Source: Modestobacter muralis (lineage in GTDB: Bacteria > Actinomycetota > Actinomycetes > Mycobacteriales > Geodermatophilaceae). Taken from it: DNA of 64,000 nt. The number at the start of each line of letters is the position of its first letter. Position 1 is the first letter of the stretch. Below the pieces are notes generated by a model. It searched no databases and was not told the origin of the DNA. It worked only from the letters and a program-made list of their open reading frames with translations. The position numbers and the translations under genes were made by a program. Positions 49,196-58,413 of this stretch are shown piece by piece. The stretch is taken from assembly GCF_010682105.1 (NCBI RefSeq), contig NZ_JAAGWH010000041.1:62001-126000 (forward strand), in the 5' to 3' direction.

Positions 49196-51199
49196 TCAGA
49201 CCGGCGCGGGTCGCGGGCCGTGCTCGTCGAGCCAGTCGAGCACCGCCAGCCGGGTCGCGCCGGAGAGCCGGTGCCAGTCGACCAGCGGCACCCGCGGCAC
49301 CCCGGCGGCGCGGCAGGCGGCGGCCAGCGCCCCGGCCGGCGTCTCGGGGTCCCAGGCCGGGTCGAACACGACCGTCGGGCGGTCGGCCGCAGCAGTGAGC
49401 AGGTCGGCCACGGTGTAGTCGGGGCGGGTCCGCAGCAGCGGCTCGCCGCAGCTGGGCGCGACCAGCACCGCACCGGCCACCGGCACCTCGCCCGGGCCGG
49501 CGCCCAGGGCGAGCACGTGCAGCGCCACCAGCGCCCCGGTTCCGTAGGCGGCGAGCCACACCCGGTCGTGCCCGGTCGCCGCTGCCGCGACCGCGGCCAC
49601 CGCGCCCGCGTCGGCGGTCATCCGGCCCAGCGGCGAGGACCCCCGGCCGGGCTGCTCCCCGTAGCGCGGACCGCTGCCCACCGGGTCGGCGCAGGCGACC
49701 GACCAGCCGGCCGCGGCCAGCTGCGCGGGCAGCGGCTCGGCCTGCTCGTAGCCGGCCTGCCACCCGGTCGCCGCGCAGGGCGGGCCCAGCCACAGCACCA
49801 GCCCCCGCCCGTCCCCGCCGTCCGGCGGGCGCAGCACGGTGACCGGGACGCCGTCCGCCGTCTGCAGCCCCTGCTCCGCTGCGCGGGGCACCGGCACGAC
49901 GGGGCGCCCGGCCCGGCCCAGGGCCACGCGGACGGCGCCGCGCAGCTCCGCACCGCGGACCGGCCGCGGGCCGGGTCGCACCCGGTCGGCCGGCCAGACG
50001 AGCGGTGCCGGCACCACGGGCGCGGGCACGCGGCGGCGGGGCGGACCGCCGAGGACCGACTGGGCCCAGTCCAGCTGGGCGGCCACCGCAGACTCGTCGG
50101 CCCGGTGCCCACCGGGCCGCAGCGCCAGCTCCAGCGCGTCGCCCCGGCCCAGCAGGGTGAAGGCCTCCCGGGCGGCGTCGACCGCGGCGCGGGCGGCCGG
50201 GACGCGCTCCACCGGGTCCGCCACGGCCACCGACACGAACACCGGCCGGGGTGCGGCCAGTGCGAGCAGCTCGTGGGAGTCGGTGGGCAGCCGGTGCTCG
50301 CGCCCGGCGAACCAGCGCAGCCCCGGGTGGTACCAGCCCGGGTAGTACCGGGTCAGCAGCTCGACCCCCTCACCGAAGTGCCGGTCGGTGCACAACCGGG
50401 CCGGGACGGCGCCGAGCACGCCGCTGGAGCTGGACACCACGCCGGCGAACCGGTCGTCGGTGGCGGCGGCCAGCAGCGCGGTCTTGCCGTTGCGGCTGTG
50501 CCCGCCGACCAGCACCCGGCGGGCGTCCACGCCCGGTGCGTCGGTCAGCGCGTCGAGCACCCGGGACAGCGCCCACGCCCGCCAGGCCAGCCGCCCGGCG
50601 ACCAGCGAGGGGAACGCCCGCTCCACGGCCTCGGTGTCGTCGTCGCCGTCCGCGGCCGACACCAGGCAGGCACCCCACCCGCGGGCCAGCGCCGCCTCGG
50701 CCCAGGGACCGTGACTGGACTGCAGCAGGTACACCGGCACGTCGCGGCGCACCCCGGCCGCGGGCACCGGCAGCAGCAGCCGCGCCCGCACCGACCAGCC
50801 GTCCCCGACGACGAGGTCGCGCACCTCCACGCCACCGGCCGTGGTCACCCCGGTGACCCGGACCGGGGTGCGGCGCGGGGCCGGTGGGGTCGTACCCGTG
50901 AGCCACCGGCGCCAGCGGGCGCGCCGCACCGTGCGCCGGGCCGGCCACGCCGCGGCACCGGCCGCCCCGGCCGGCAGGCCCTCCACCGGCGACCACAGCC
51001 CGGTGCGCGCCGGCAGCCGGGCGAAGTCCGGCGCCAGCTCACCGCCGGACGCCCGCCAGGCCTCGAACGGCTCGCTCGGTGGCAGGGCACCGGCGAGCTC
51101 CGCGGTGTACCGCCGCCGCCGCGCTGCGGCCGAGCGGCCGTCGAGCCCGTCCAGCCCGTCGAGTCCGTCGGCGGGGCGGCCGGACAGCGTCTGCGTCAT
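49196..51199 (-). CDS. Large alpha/beta hydrolase, CE15-like N-terminal half
   Basis: A 667-residue protein. After a Gly-Leu-Asp repeat at the start, residues 110-400 resemble glucuronoyl esterases (CE15): VLVGGHSRNGKTALLAAATDD has the nucleophilic Ser elbow, VVSSSSGVLGAV follows, and LRPGGHRADE could be the His. The C-terminal ~230 residues look like a second alpha/beta hydrolase fold with a GTGALVALHVLALG elbow that lacks the G-x-S-x-G serine. No signal peptide is evident. Esterase activity is inferred for the first half only. Confidence 0.7.
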   Translation of the reverse strand: MTQTLSGRPADGLDGLDGLDGRSAAARRRRYTAELAGALPPSEPFEAWRASGGELAPDFARLPARTGLWSPVEGLPAGAAGAAAWPARRTVRRARWRRWLTGTTPPAPRRTPVRVTGVTTAGGVEVRDLVVGDGWSVRARLLLPVPAAGVRRDVPVYLLQSSHGPWAEAALARGWGACLVSAADGDDDTEAVERAFPSLVAGRLAWRAWALSRVLDALTDAPGVDARRVLVGGHSRNGKTALLAAATDDRFAGVVSSSSGVLGAVPARLCTDRHFGEGVELLTRYYPGWYHPGLRWFAGREHRLPTDSHELLALAAPRPVFVSVAVADPVERVPAARAAVDAAREAFTLLGRGDALELALRPGGHRADESAVAAQLDWAQSVLGGPPRRRVPAPVVPAPLVWPADRVRPGPRPVRGAELRGAVRVALGRAGRPVVPVPRAAEQGLQTADGVPVTVLRPPDGGDGRGLVLWLGPPCAATGWQAGYEQAEPLPAQLAAAGWSVACADPVGSGPRYGEQPGRGSSPLGRMTADAGAVAAVAAAATGHDRVWLAAYGTGALVALHVLALGAGPGEVPVAGAVLVAPSCGEPLLRTRPDYTVADLLTAAADRPTVVFDPAWDPETPAGALAAACRAAGVPRVPLVDWHRLSGATRLAVLDWLDEHGPRPAPV

Positions 51200-51290
51200 G
51201 CACCCGCACGCTAGGACCGGGGTGTGTCGGCCGCGGTGTCACACGTGTTGCGTCCGTGCTGCGCGGGACGCGGCGGGCAGGGACAGTGGC

Positions 51291-52181
51291 GTGGTGCGCG
51301 TGCTGCTGGTGATGACCGACGTCGACTGGTACGAGAACGCCGGCTACGCCGACGCGTGGGTGCGGGCGCTGGAGGCCGAGGGCGCCGAGGTCGAGCGGCT
51401 GGCCCGGGTGCCCGCCGACTGGCCGGTCACCGGCCCTCCCGCGGGTCGCTACGACCTGGCGATCGCCCACGTGCTGGTCGAGGAGGTGGTGGCCTACGCG
51501 CCGACCTTCGCCCTGGCCACCCTGCTCGAGGCCGCCGGCGTCCCGCTGCTCAACCCCGTCGCGTCCCTGGTCGCCTCGGCCGACAAGCTCGTCACCCACG
51601 CCGTGTGGGCCGCCGCCGGCCTGCCGCAGCCGGCGGCGTGGGACCTGGCGGAGGTCCGCGACTGGCCGATGCCCGGTCGGCAGATGGTGCTCAAGCCCTC
51701 CCTCGGCGACGGGGCGCGCTACATCGAGCTGGTCGCCGACCTCGACGCCGCGCGCCGGGTCGAGGACGGCTGGCGGGCCGACGAGGCGGCCGGCGGTCAC
51801 CGCCGCGGCACGTCGCTGCTGCAGGAGTGGATCGCCGAGCCCGCGTGCGCCCGCGTCTTCGCCACCCCCACCACCACCTCGCTGGTCTACGAGAAGTCCC
51901 GGGACGAGGGCGCACTGGTCACCCACGGCACCACCTACCCACGCGTGTACGAGGCCTCGCCAGAGCTCGCGCAGCTGGCCCAGCGCATGGTCGCGTCCCT
52001 CGGCGGGGGCCTCATGGGCGTCGACGTGCTGATCGAGCCCGGCGGACGCCTGGTGGCGCTGGAGGCCAACGCGCCCTTCGGGTTCGACGTCACCGACCCC
52101 GGGCAGGGCCGTTGGGTGGCCCGCGCCGCGCTGACCGTCGCCGAGCAGGCAGCGGCCGGACGCCGGGCCACCGCGGCGTGA
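51291..52181 (+). CDS. ATP-grasp ligase (RimK-like)
   Basis: A 296-residue ATP-grasp protein. An N-terminal Rossmann-like part (VLLVMTDVDWYENAGY) precedes the ATP-binding domain: MVLKPSLGDGARYIELV (Lys and glycine loop), SLLQEWIAEP (adenine-binding E) and MGVDVLIEPGGRLVALEANAPFG (metal-binding E/N). It should form an amide, ester or thioester from a carboxylate with ATP; the substrate is unknown. GTG at 51291. The next ATP-grasp gene begins within its stop codon (GTGA). Confidence 0.82.
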   Translation: MVRVLLVMTDVDWYENAGYADAWVRALEAEGAEVERLARVPADWPVTGPPAGRYDLAIAHVLVEEVVAYAPTFALATLLEAAGVPLLNPVASLVASADKLVTHAVWAAAGLPQPAAWDLAEVRDWPMPGRQMVLKPSLGDGARYIELVADLDAARRVEDGWRADEAAGGHRRGTSLLQEWIAEPACARVFATPTTTSLVYEKSRDEGALVTHGTTYPRVYEASPELAQLAQRMVASLGGGLMGVDVLIEPGGRLVALEANAPFGFDVTDPGQGRWVARAALTVAEQAAAGRRATAA

Positions 52182-53533
52182 GCACCACGAGCCTCGACGA
52201 GGCGCTGCAGCCCGAAGGCGGCGACCGGCCGCACGCGGCCGCGGCACTGCAGGCGGTCCGCGCGTACGGCCCGGCCGCGCTGGCCGACGACGTCGCCCGC
52301 GCGGCGGCCGACCTCGGCCTGGAGCACGGCCCGGCCGGCGAGGCGCACGCCTTCACCGTCGACCCGGTGCCGCGGGTGCTCGAGCACCGCGAGTGGGCGG
52401 CGATCGCCGCCGGGGTGGACCAGCGGCTGCGGGCGCTGGAGGCGTTCGTCGCCGACGCGCACGGCCCGCGTGAGTCGGTCCGCGCCGGCGTCGTCCCGGC
52501 CGCGGTGCTCGTCACCAACCGCTACCTCGCCCCCGGCCTGCCCACCCCGCGGCGGTGGATCGGGATGGCCGGGCCCGACCTGGTTCGCGGCGCCGACGGG
52601 GAGTTCGTCGTCCTGGAGGACAACGTGCGGACGCCGTCGCTGCTGGCCTACGCGCTGGCCGCCCGCGACCTGGTGGCGCCGCGGCTGGACGTGCAGCCCG
52701 CCCCCGTCCCGGTGCGCGAGGCCGCCGCCGTGGCGATGCGCCGGATGCTGGCCGACGCCACCGACGTCCCCGACCCGGTGGTGGCCGTGCTCGGTGACGG
52801 TCCCCGCAGCGCGGTGTCCTGGGAGATCGACCGGTTCGGGGAGATGGTCGGGGCACCGGTGGTGCTGCCCGCGCAGCTCACCGCCCGCGGCGAGGACCTG
52901 CTGCTGCCCGACGGACGCCGGGTCGACCTGCTGTGGCGGCGCACCAGCGAGGAGCGGCTGACCGACGACGACGGCCGGCCCAACGAGCTGGGGCAGCTGC
53001 TGCTCCCGGCGCTGCGCGCGGGCACGGTCACCGTCGTGAACGCCTTCGGCACCGGTGTCGCCGACGACAAGCGCACCTTCCCCTACGTCGAGGACCTGGT
53101 GCGCCACTTCCTGGGCGAGGAGCCGCTGCTGCGGTCCCAGCCGGCGTACGACCTCGGCGACCCGGGGGTGCTCCCCGGGGTGCTCGACCGGCTGCCCGAG
53201 CTGGTGCTCAAGCCGCGGTCGGGCTCGGGCGGCTGGGGCATCCTGATCGGCCCGCGCGCCACCGCCGACCAGCTGGAGCAGGCCCGCGCCGCGGTCCTGG
53301 CCGCCCCCGGGGAGTGGGTCGCCCAGGAGCCGGTCGCGCTGTCGACCCACCCCACCGTCGTCGGGGGGCGGCTCGCGCCGCGGCACGTGGACTACCGGCC
53401 CTACGCCTTCTGCACCGACGGCGGCACGGTGGTGCTGCCCGGTGGCCTGACCCGGTTCTCCCTGGCCGCCGGTGACCTGGTGGTCAACGCCTCGCAGGGC
53501 GGCGGCGCCAAGGACACCTGGGTCCCGGGCTGA
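52178..53533 (+). CDS. Circularly permuted type-2 ATP-grasp protein
   Basis: A 451-residue protein of the DUF404/DUF407 (CP_ATPgrasp_2) group. RWIGMAGPDLVRGADGEFVVLEDNVRTPS is the hallmark metal/ATP segment, VDLLWRRTSEERLTD follows, and ELVLKPRSGSGGWGILIG is the permuted Lys-Gly loop. Family members occur in peptide-modifying and cofactor clusters; the reaction is unknown. It overlaps the previous ligase by 4 bp, so the pair is co-translated and likely works on one product. Confidence 0.85.
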   Translation: MSTTSLDEALQPEGGDRPHAAAALQAVRAYGPAALADDVARAAADLGLEHGPAGEAHAFTVDPVPRVLEHREWAAIAAGVDQRLRALEAFVADAHGPRESVRAGVVPAAVLVTNRYLAPGLPTPRRWIGMAGPDLVRGADGEFVVLEDNVRTPSLLAYALAARDLVAPRLDVQPAPVPVREAAAVAMRRMLADATDVPDPVVAVLGDGPRSAVSWEIDRFGEMVGAPVVLPAQLTARGEDLLLPDGRRVDLLWRRTSEERLTDDDGRPNELGQLLLPALRAGTVTVVNAFGTGVADDKRTFPYVEDLVRHFLGEEPLLRSQPAYDLGDPGVLPGVLDRLPELVLKPRSGSGGWGILIGPRATADQLEQARAAVLAAPGEWVAQEPVALSTHPTVVGGRLAPRHVDYRPYAFCTDGGTVVLPGGLTRFSLAAGDLVVNASQGGGAKDTWVPG

Positions 53534-53567
53534 GGGCGACGACGCGCGGGAGGCGGAGGATGGGGGC

Positions 53568-53966
53568 GTGCTCTCCATCGCCTCGGCCCGCGCCCTGCAC
53601 GAGGCGGGCCTGCCGTGGACCCCGGCCCGCGGTGACAGCTTCGTCATAGCCGGCCGGGACATGGACGACGAGGTGTTCGTGCTGTCGGACATGACCGTCG
53701 AGGTGCACGAGTTCCCGGGCGGCCCGGTGATCGGCTTCAACGGCACCACCGAGTGGGCGCTGGACTCCGTCGAGAAGTCCGAGACGCTGTGGGTCCCGGC
53801 CGAGCACCAGCTCCGCGAGCTGCTGGGCGAGGCGTTCGCCGGGCTGGCGCCGACCGGCGACGGCTACCGGGTCACGCTCCGGGTCGGGGGCGTGACCACC
53901 GGCTTCAACGGTCCCGAACCGGCCGAGGCCTACGCCGCGGCACTGCTGCACCTGCTGCGCGGCTGA
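53568..53966 (+). CDS. Conserved hypothetical protein (often labelled CpaE-like)
   Basis: A 132-residue protein: ALHEAGLPWTPARGDSFVI, RDMDDEVFVLSDMTVEVH and VIGFNGTTEWALDSVE. This is a conserved actinobacterial family sometimes misnamed pilus assembly CpaE; there is no ATPase motif. GGAGG before the GTG at 53568. It lies 35 bp after the ATP-grasp pair and could be part of that operon. Confidence 0.75.
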   Translation: MLSIASARALHEAGLPWTPARGDSFVIAGRDMDDEVFVLSDMTVEVHEFPGGPVIGFNGTTEWALDSVEKSETLWVPAEHQLRELLGEAFAGLAPTGDGYRVTLRVGGVTTGFNGPEPAEAYAAALLHLLRG

Positions 53967-53993
53967 CGGTCCCGCCCGCCGTGCCTCCGCGCC

Positions 53994-55517
53994 TCAGGCG
54001 GCGTGGTCGGCCAGCACGCCGGTGCGGTGGCGCTGCCGGAGCACGTAGTAGGCCAGCCCGATCCCGGCGATGGCGCCGATGAAGACGAACGCGGCCCACT
54101 GCAGGTACCAGTGGTGGGGCTCGGTGGCGTTGTAGACCTCGCGCCGCGGCCACGCCAGGTTCAGCGCCATGCCACCGCCCCACAGGACGGCCAGCACGTT
54201 GACCGGCAGGCCCCAGCGGCCCAGCGAGAAGTGCCGGGGACCGTCGTCGTCGGCCGGCAGCGGCCACCGGCCGCGCAGCCGGCTGAGCAGCATCGGCACC
54301 GTGACCAGCAGGTAGGCGACGTAGATCATCACCACGGCTATGCTGGTGACCGCGGTGAACACCTGCGGCTGGCGGATGTTGACCACCAGGACGGCGATCG
54401 CCAGCACGCCGATCAGGACGGCCGGCAGGACCGGCGTCCGGCGCTTCGGGTCGACCCGGGCCAGCCGCGCGGCGAAGGGCAGGTTGTTGTCCCGGGCCAT
54501 CGCGAACATCATCCGGATCGTCGCGGTGTGCACGGCCAGGCAGCACACCGTGATGGCCACGGCGATGGAGGCCAGGAAGACCTTGCCCAGCCCGCCCCCG
54601 GCCGCCGACAGCAGCACGTACTGCAGCCCGCCGGTGGACGACGACAGCTGTGGGTCGGTGAGGTCCTGCACCGACATGAGCCCGAACAGCAGGATCAGCC
54701 CGCCCAGCAGGAACGAGGCGGTGATGGCCCGGATGATCGCCCGGGGCGCCGTCCGGCGGGCGTCGATCGTCTCCTCGCCCATGGAGCTCGCGGTGTCGAA
54801 GCCGTACATGACGTAGCCCGACGCCAGCGCCGCGACCAGGAAGGCCCCCAGGTAGCCCAGTGACTGCCCCTCGCCCCGGCCGGCGGTCTCGGTCAGGACC
54901 TCGACGGGCCCGCGGACGGCGGAGAAGGCCAGGATGACGATGATCAGCACGGCCGCGATCAGCTCGATGAACACCCCGACGCTGTTGATCCGCGCCATCA
55001 GCTTCACCCCGAAGGCGTTGACCAGGGTCGTGAACAGGACCAGCGCGCTGCCCAGCACGACGGCGTTGACCGCGACGTCGTAGGTGCCCGTGCCGTCGCC
55101 GACCACCTGGAAGCCGGACCACAGCTGCGGGAGCGTGATCTGGTAGGCCAGCACGGTCGCCGACAGCGTGACGATGGACGCCGTCAGCATCATCCAGCCG
55201 GCCATCCAGGCCGTCGTCCGGCTGCCCAGCCGCTTGGTCCAGTTGTAGAGCGACCCGGCGATCGGGTAGCGCGCGGCCAGCTCGGCGAAGCAGAGCGCGA
55301 CCATCAGCTGACCGATGAACACGATCGGCCAGGACCACACGTAGGCCGGGCCGCCGGCGCCGACACCGAAGTAGAAGAGCTGGAACGTGCCGGTCAGGAT
55401 GGAGATGTAGCTGACCCCGGCGGCGAAGCTGGAGAACCGGCCGATCCGGCGGTCCAGCTGCTGGTTGTAGCCGAAGTCGGTGAGGGAGCGGTCGCCCTGC
55501 TGGGTGGGGGTGTCCAC
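53994..55517 (-). CDS. APC-family permease
   Basis: A 507-residue transporter with about 12 helices. FGYNQQLDRRIGRFSSFAAG and SYISILTGTFQLFYFG form the N-terminal region with helix 1; YGFDTASSMGEETIDARRTAPRAI is the conserved helix 6 loop. It resembles the amino-acid/choline (BAT1/GabP-like) branch. The GTG at 55517 has GGAGAG upstream. Divergent from the CDP-alcohol phosphotransferase. Confidence 0.88.
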   Translation of the reverse strand: MDTPTQQGDRSLTDFGYNQQLDRRIGRFSSFAAGVSYISILTGTFQLFYFGVGAGGPAYVWSWPIVFIGQLMVALCFAELAARYPIAGSLYNWTKRLGSRTTAWMAGWMMLTASIVTLSATVLAYQITLPQLWSGFQVVGDGTGTYDVAVNAVVLGSALVLFTTLVNAFGVKLMARINSVGVFIELIAAVLIIVILAFSAVRGPVEVLTETAGRGEGQSLGYLGAFLVAALASGYVMYGFDTASSMGEETIDARRTAPRAIIRAITASFLLGGLILLFGLMSVQDLTDPQLSSSTGGLQYVLLSAAGGGLGKVFLASIAVAITVCCLAVHTATIRMMFAMARDNNLPFAARLARVDPKRRTPVLPAVLIGVLAIAVLVVNIRQPQVFTAVTSIAVVMIYVAYLLVTVPMLLSRLRGRWPLPADDDGPRHFSLGRWGLPVNVLAVLWGGGMALNLAWPRREVYNATEPHHWYLQWAAFVFIGAIAGIGLAYYVLRQRHRTGVLADHAA

Positions 55518-55702
55518 GGGCTCTCCAGGTGCGGTCGACGGAGTCGGGTCACTGTGCCCTGTGCCGGGTCGAACTGCCACCCGCCCCGGCGCGGGCACCG
55601 CGACGCGACGGACGCCGTGCAGCCGGGCAGCCGCATACGTGGAAAGGTCATGGGGCGACGGCGCCCGCTGGGCTGCCGCCCCTCCCACCCCCGATCACAG
55701 AG

Positions 55703-56449
55703 GTGTTCTCCTTGGGCCGACGCCTGGCAGGCTGGGCGGTGCACGTCTACACCGCGAGCGGTTCCGTGCTCGCGCTGCTCATCGTGCTCGCCGCCATCGA
55801 CGGCGAGGTGGTCACCGCCCTGTGGATCGGCCTGGTGGCCCTGGTCATCGACGGCACCGACGGGATGCTGGCCCGCGCCGCACGGGTCAAGGAGACGATC
55901 ACCTGGTTCGACGGGGCCCGCCTCGACGACATCGTCGACTACCTGACCTACGTCTTCGCCCCCGTCGTCCTGCTCTGGACGTCGGGCGCGCTGCCCGACG
56001 GTCTGCCGGGGTACGTGCTCGCCGCCCTGCCGCTGATGGCCTCCTGCTACCAGTTCTGCCGGGCGGACGCGAAGACCGAGGACCACGCGTTCCTCGGCTT
56101 CCCCAGCTACTGGAACGTGGTCGCCTTCTACGTCGTCGTGCTCGACCTCGGCCGGGGCACCGTCGCCGCCGTCCTGGTGGTCTGCTCGGTGCTGGTGTTC
56201 GTGCCGGTGCACTACCTGTACCCGTCGCGGACCAGGACGCTGCGGACCCTGAGCCTGGCCCTGAGCGCGGTCTGGATCGGCACGTACGCGCTGCTGCTCG
56301 TCGAGTACCCGGACGTGGACCCGCTGGTGGTGGCCGTGTCGGTGGGCTACCTCGTCTACTACGTGGCGGTCAGCGGGCACCTCACCCTCCTGGCGCGGCG
56401 CCGCCGCGGTGCGGCCGGGCCCCAGGTCCCGGTGGACGCCACGCCCTGA
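55703..56449 (+). CDS. CDP-alcohol phosphatidyltransferase (PcsA-like)
   Basis: An integral membrane enzyme of about 248 residues. The CDP-alcohol motif is in DGTDGMLARAARVK and FDGARLDDIVDYLTY (D-G-x2-A-R-x8-G-x3-D-x3-D). It forms a phospholipid head group, possibly phosphatidylcholine as in bacterial Pcs; the alcohol is not certain. Start uncertain: GTG at 55703, or TTG at 55712 which has AGAGGTG 6 nt upstream. Confidence 0.82.
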   Translation: MFSLGRRLAGWAVHVYTASGSVLALLIVLAAIDGEVVTALWIGLVALVIDGTDGMLARAARVKETITWFDGARLDDIVDYLTYVFAPVVLLWTSGALPDGLPGYVLAALPLMASCYQFCRADAKTEDHAFLGFPSYWNVVAFYVVVLDLGRGTVAAVLVVCSVLVFVPVHYLYPSRTRTLRTLSLALSAVWIGTYALLLVEYPDVDPLVVAVSVGYLVYYVAVSGHLTLLARRRRGAAGPQVPVDATP

Positions 56450-56598
56450 CCCGGCTGCCCCCGCCGGCCCGGTGACCACTGGTCGCCGCGGCCGGCCGGG
56501 TGCGGTGTGGGGTGACCGAACCCGCGTCCGGCGGCCGGGGTGCGGGAACCCGGACACGACGGCGGCACGTTGTCCCGGCGAGCCAGCCGGAGGTCGAC

Positions 56599-57234
56599 GT
56601 GTCCCGCTCCCCCAGCGAGAACCCGCAGCACCCCACGCCCACCTGGCCGGGGCGCGCCCTCGTGTGGCCGCTGGCCATGGCCTGGCTCGCGCTGCAGGCG
56701 CTGGGGCGGGCCGGCCTGTGGCTGCTCGCCACCGTCGACGCGGGGACGTCGGCCGTGGCCCGCGGGGTCGGCCACGCCCTCCGGGCAGCGGTCCGGGCGC
56801 TGGGACCGCTGGGCCGCTGGCTGCTGCGGGCGCTGGCCCCACCGCTGCGCGGGCTGCGCCGGGTGTGGGCGTGGCTCAACCGGCGGGTGTTCCTGGCCAT
56901 GGCGCGCGGACTGGGCCGGGCCGGGCGCTGGCTGGTGCGCCGCAGCCGGCCGCTGGTGCTGGTGGTCCGGCGGTGGGCGCGGCAGGTGGCGGTCCGGATC
57001 AGGCCGGCGGTGCGCCGACTCCGGGCGGCGACCGCGGTGGTCGAGCGGGCGGCCGCGCGGCTGGGCCGGGCCCTGGCCCGCGCGGTCGCACCGCTGCGAC
57101 GCCTGGTGCGGTCGGCCGGTGCCTCGATCGCCGCCCGGGTGCGCGCCCTCGGGGTGACCGGGGACCAGCCGGTGGAGCCACCGGCCGCAGTCGTCCCGGA
57201 ACCTGCTGCTCCCCGGGCCGACGCCCGCCGGTGA
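56599..57234 (+). CDS. Arginine-rich hypothetical protein
   Basis: A 211-residue, very basic protein. After a short Ser/Pro N-terminus one hydrophobic segment (WPLAMAWLALQALGRAGLWLLA) is followed by long amphipathic Arg/Ala/Leu helices to about residue 185. No known domain. GGAGGT precedes the GTG. It may bind the membrane or nucleic acid. It ends 117 bp before the recombinase gene, facing it. Confidence 0.6.
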   Translation: MSRSPSENPQHPTPTWPGRALVWPLAMAWLALQALGRAGLWLLATVDAGTSAVARGVGHALRAAVRALGPLGRWLLRALAPPLRGLRRVWAWLNRRVFLAMARGLGRAGRWLVRRSRPLVLVVRRWARQVAVRIRPAVRRLRAATAVVERAAARLGRALARAVAPLRRLVRSAGASIAARVRALGVTGDQPVEPPAAVVPEPAAPRADARR

Positions 57235-57256
57235 CCGCCCTCGTCACCGCCCCGCC

Positions 57257-57292
57257 GAGGCGGACGCCCGGAGGCGCCGACCGTCGCTGACC
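57257..57292. repeat. 36-bp direct repeat, unit 1
   Basis: Starts GAGGCGGACGCC and ends GACCGTCGCTGACC. It matches unit 2 at 33 of 36 bases. Confidence 0.8.
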
Positions 57293-57308
57293 GCCTGCCT
57301 CACATGTC

Positions 57309-57344
57309 GAGGTGGACGCCGGGGGGCGCCGACCGTCGCTGACC
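57309..57344. repeat. 36-bp direct repeat, unit 2
   Basis: 52 bp after unit 1 and 8 bp before the recombinase stop codon. A partial third copy (GGCGGACGCCGGGG...) lies at about 57367-57385 inside the end of the recombinase gene. Confidence 0.8.
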
Positions 57345-57351
57345 ACCCGGG

Positions 57352-58413
57352 TCACAGCCCCAATCGGGCGGACGCCGGGGCGGCCCAGCGGCTGCTGGCG
57401 TCGTATCCGCGCAGCGTGGTCACCGACGCCCACCGGCCGGTGCGGGCCAGCTCGCGCTCGCTGACCCCGGCCTTGTAGCCCTCGGTGGCGAAGGACCGGC
57501 GCAGGCTGTGCGGGCTCAGACCCTCCAGCGGGACGCCGGCGTGCTCGGCCGCCCGCAGCAGCACCAGCCGCACCGAGGACCGCGCCATCCGGGTGCTGCC
57601 GATCCGCGGGGTCACGCCCCGACCGACGCTGCGGAACAGCGGCCCGGACTCCAGCCCGGCGGCGTCCACCCAGGCCTGCAGGGCGCGCACCGGGCAGGTC
57701 TGCACCCGCACCCCGGGCGCCAGCGCCAGCACCTCGCCGGCGCCCTCCTGGTCGGTCTTGGAGAACCGGACGGTGACGTCGAGGCCGCCGTGCCCGGCCG
57801 GGGCGAGGTCGGTCACGTCCAGCCCGCAGGCGTCCGAGGCCCGCAGGCCCAGCGCGAACGAGGTCAGGATGATCGCCCGGTCCCGGAGGCCTGCCACCCC
57901 GTCGGGCAGGTCCTCGACCAGCGCCCGGATCGTCTGGGTGTCCAGCGCCCGGGCCTTCTTGGGACGGCGCCCGTTCCGGGCTGCGGCGCGCCGGATGCCG
58001 CGCAGCACCTCGCGGGTGCCGGGGTGCTCCGACGGGCTGGGGTGCCCTGCCTCCCGGTGGGCGTGCCCGATGCCCGACAGTCGCCGCGCGATGGTGCGCG
58101 GGCTGGCGCCGGCGTCGCTGAGCGCGGCCAGGTAGGCCGCCACCGCCGCGTCGGCCGCGGGCAGCGGGGTGAAGCCGCGCTGGGCGCACCAGTCCGCCCA
58201 GGCCCGGAAGTCCGCCTCGTAGGCCCGCCGCGTCGAGTCGGCCTTGGCCGCGTCCAGGTACCGGCCCACGGACTCGACGTCGCCGGGCAGCACCAGTCCC
58301 CCGTCGGCGGGGTGCGCGTCCGACTGCGCCTCGCTGAGCGTCTCCGGGCCCCAGACGACGACCGCACGGACCGTCCGGTCGACCGACACCGACTGCTCCG
58401 CGATGGACTCCAT
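57352..58413 (-). CDS. Tyrosine recombinase
   Basis: A 353-residue site-specific recombinase. A SAM-like core-binding domain (about 48-140: YLDAAKADSTRRAYEADFRAW) precedes the catalytic domain with R191 (ALGLRASD), K219 (FSKTDQEG), H302-x-x-R305 (SPHSLRRSF), W328 and Y337 (LRGYD), a full set with Trp in the second His/Trp position. Not next to a tRNA. The ATG at 58413 lies inside a perfect inverted repeat. It is divergent from a coiled-coil protein, and direct repeats follow its 3' end. Confidence 0.92.
   Translation of the reverse strand: MESIAEQSVSVDRTVRAVVVWGPETLSEAQSDAHPADGGLVLPGDVESVGRYLDAAKADSTRRAYEADFRAWADWCAQRGFTPLPAADAAVAAYLAALSDAGASPRTIARRLSGIGHAHREAGHPSPSEHPGTREVLRGIRRAAARNGRRPKKARALDTQTIRALVEDLPDGVAGLRDRAIILTSFALGLRASDACGLDVTDLAPAGHGGLDVTVRFSKTDQEGAGEVLALAPGVRVQTCPVRALQAWVDAAGLESGPLFRSVGRGVTPRIGSTRMARSSVRLVLLRAAEHAGVPLEGLSPHSLRRSFATEGYKAGVSERELARTGRWASVTTLRGYDASSRWAAPASARLGL

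Noticed and set aside
48158-51214. 1018-codon open frame on the plus strand
   Set aside because: Antisense to the SDR and hydrolase genes, with the composition of a shadow frame.
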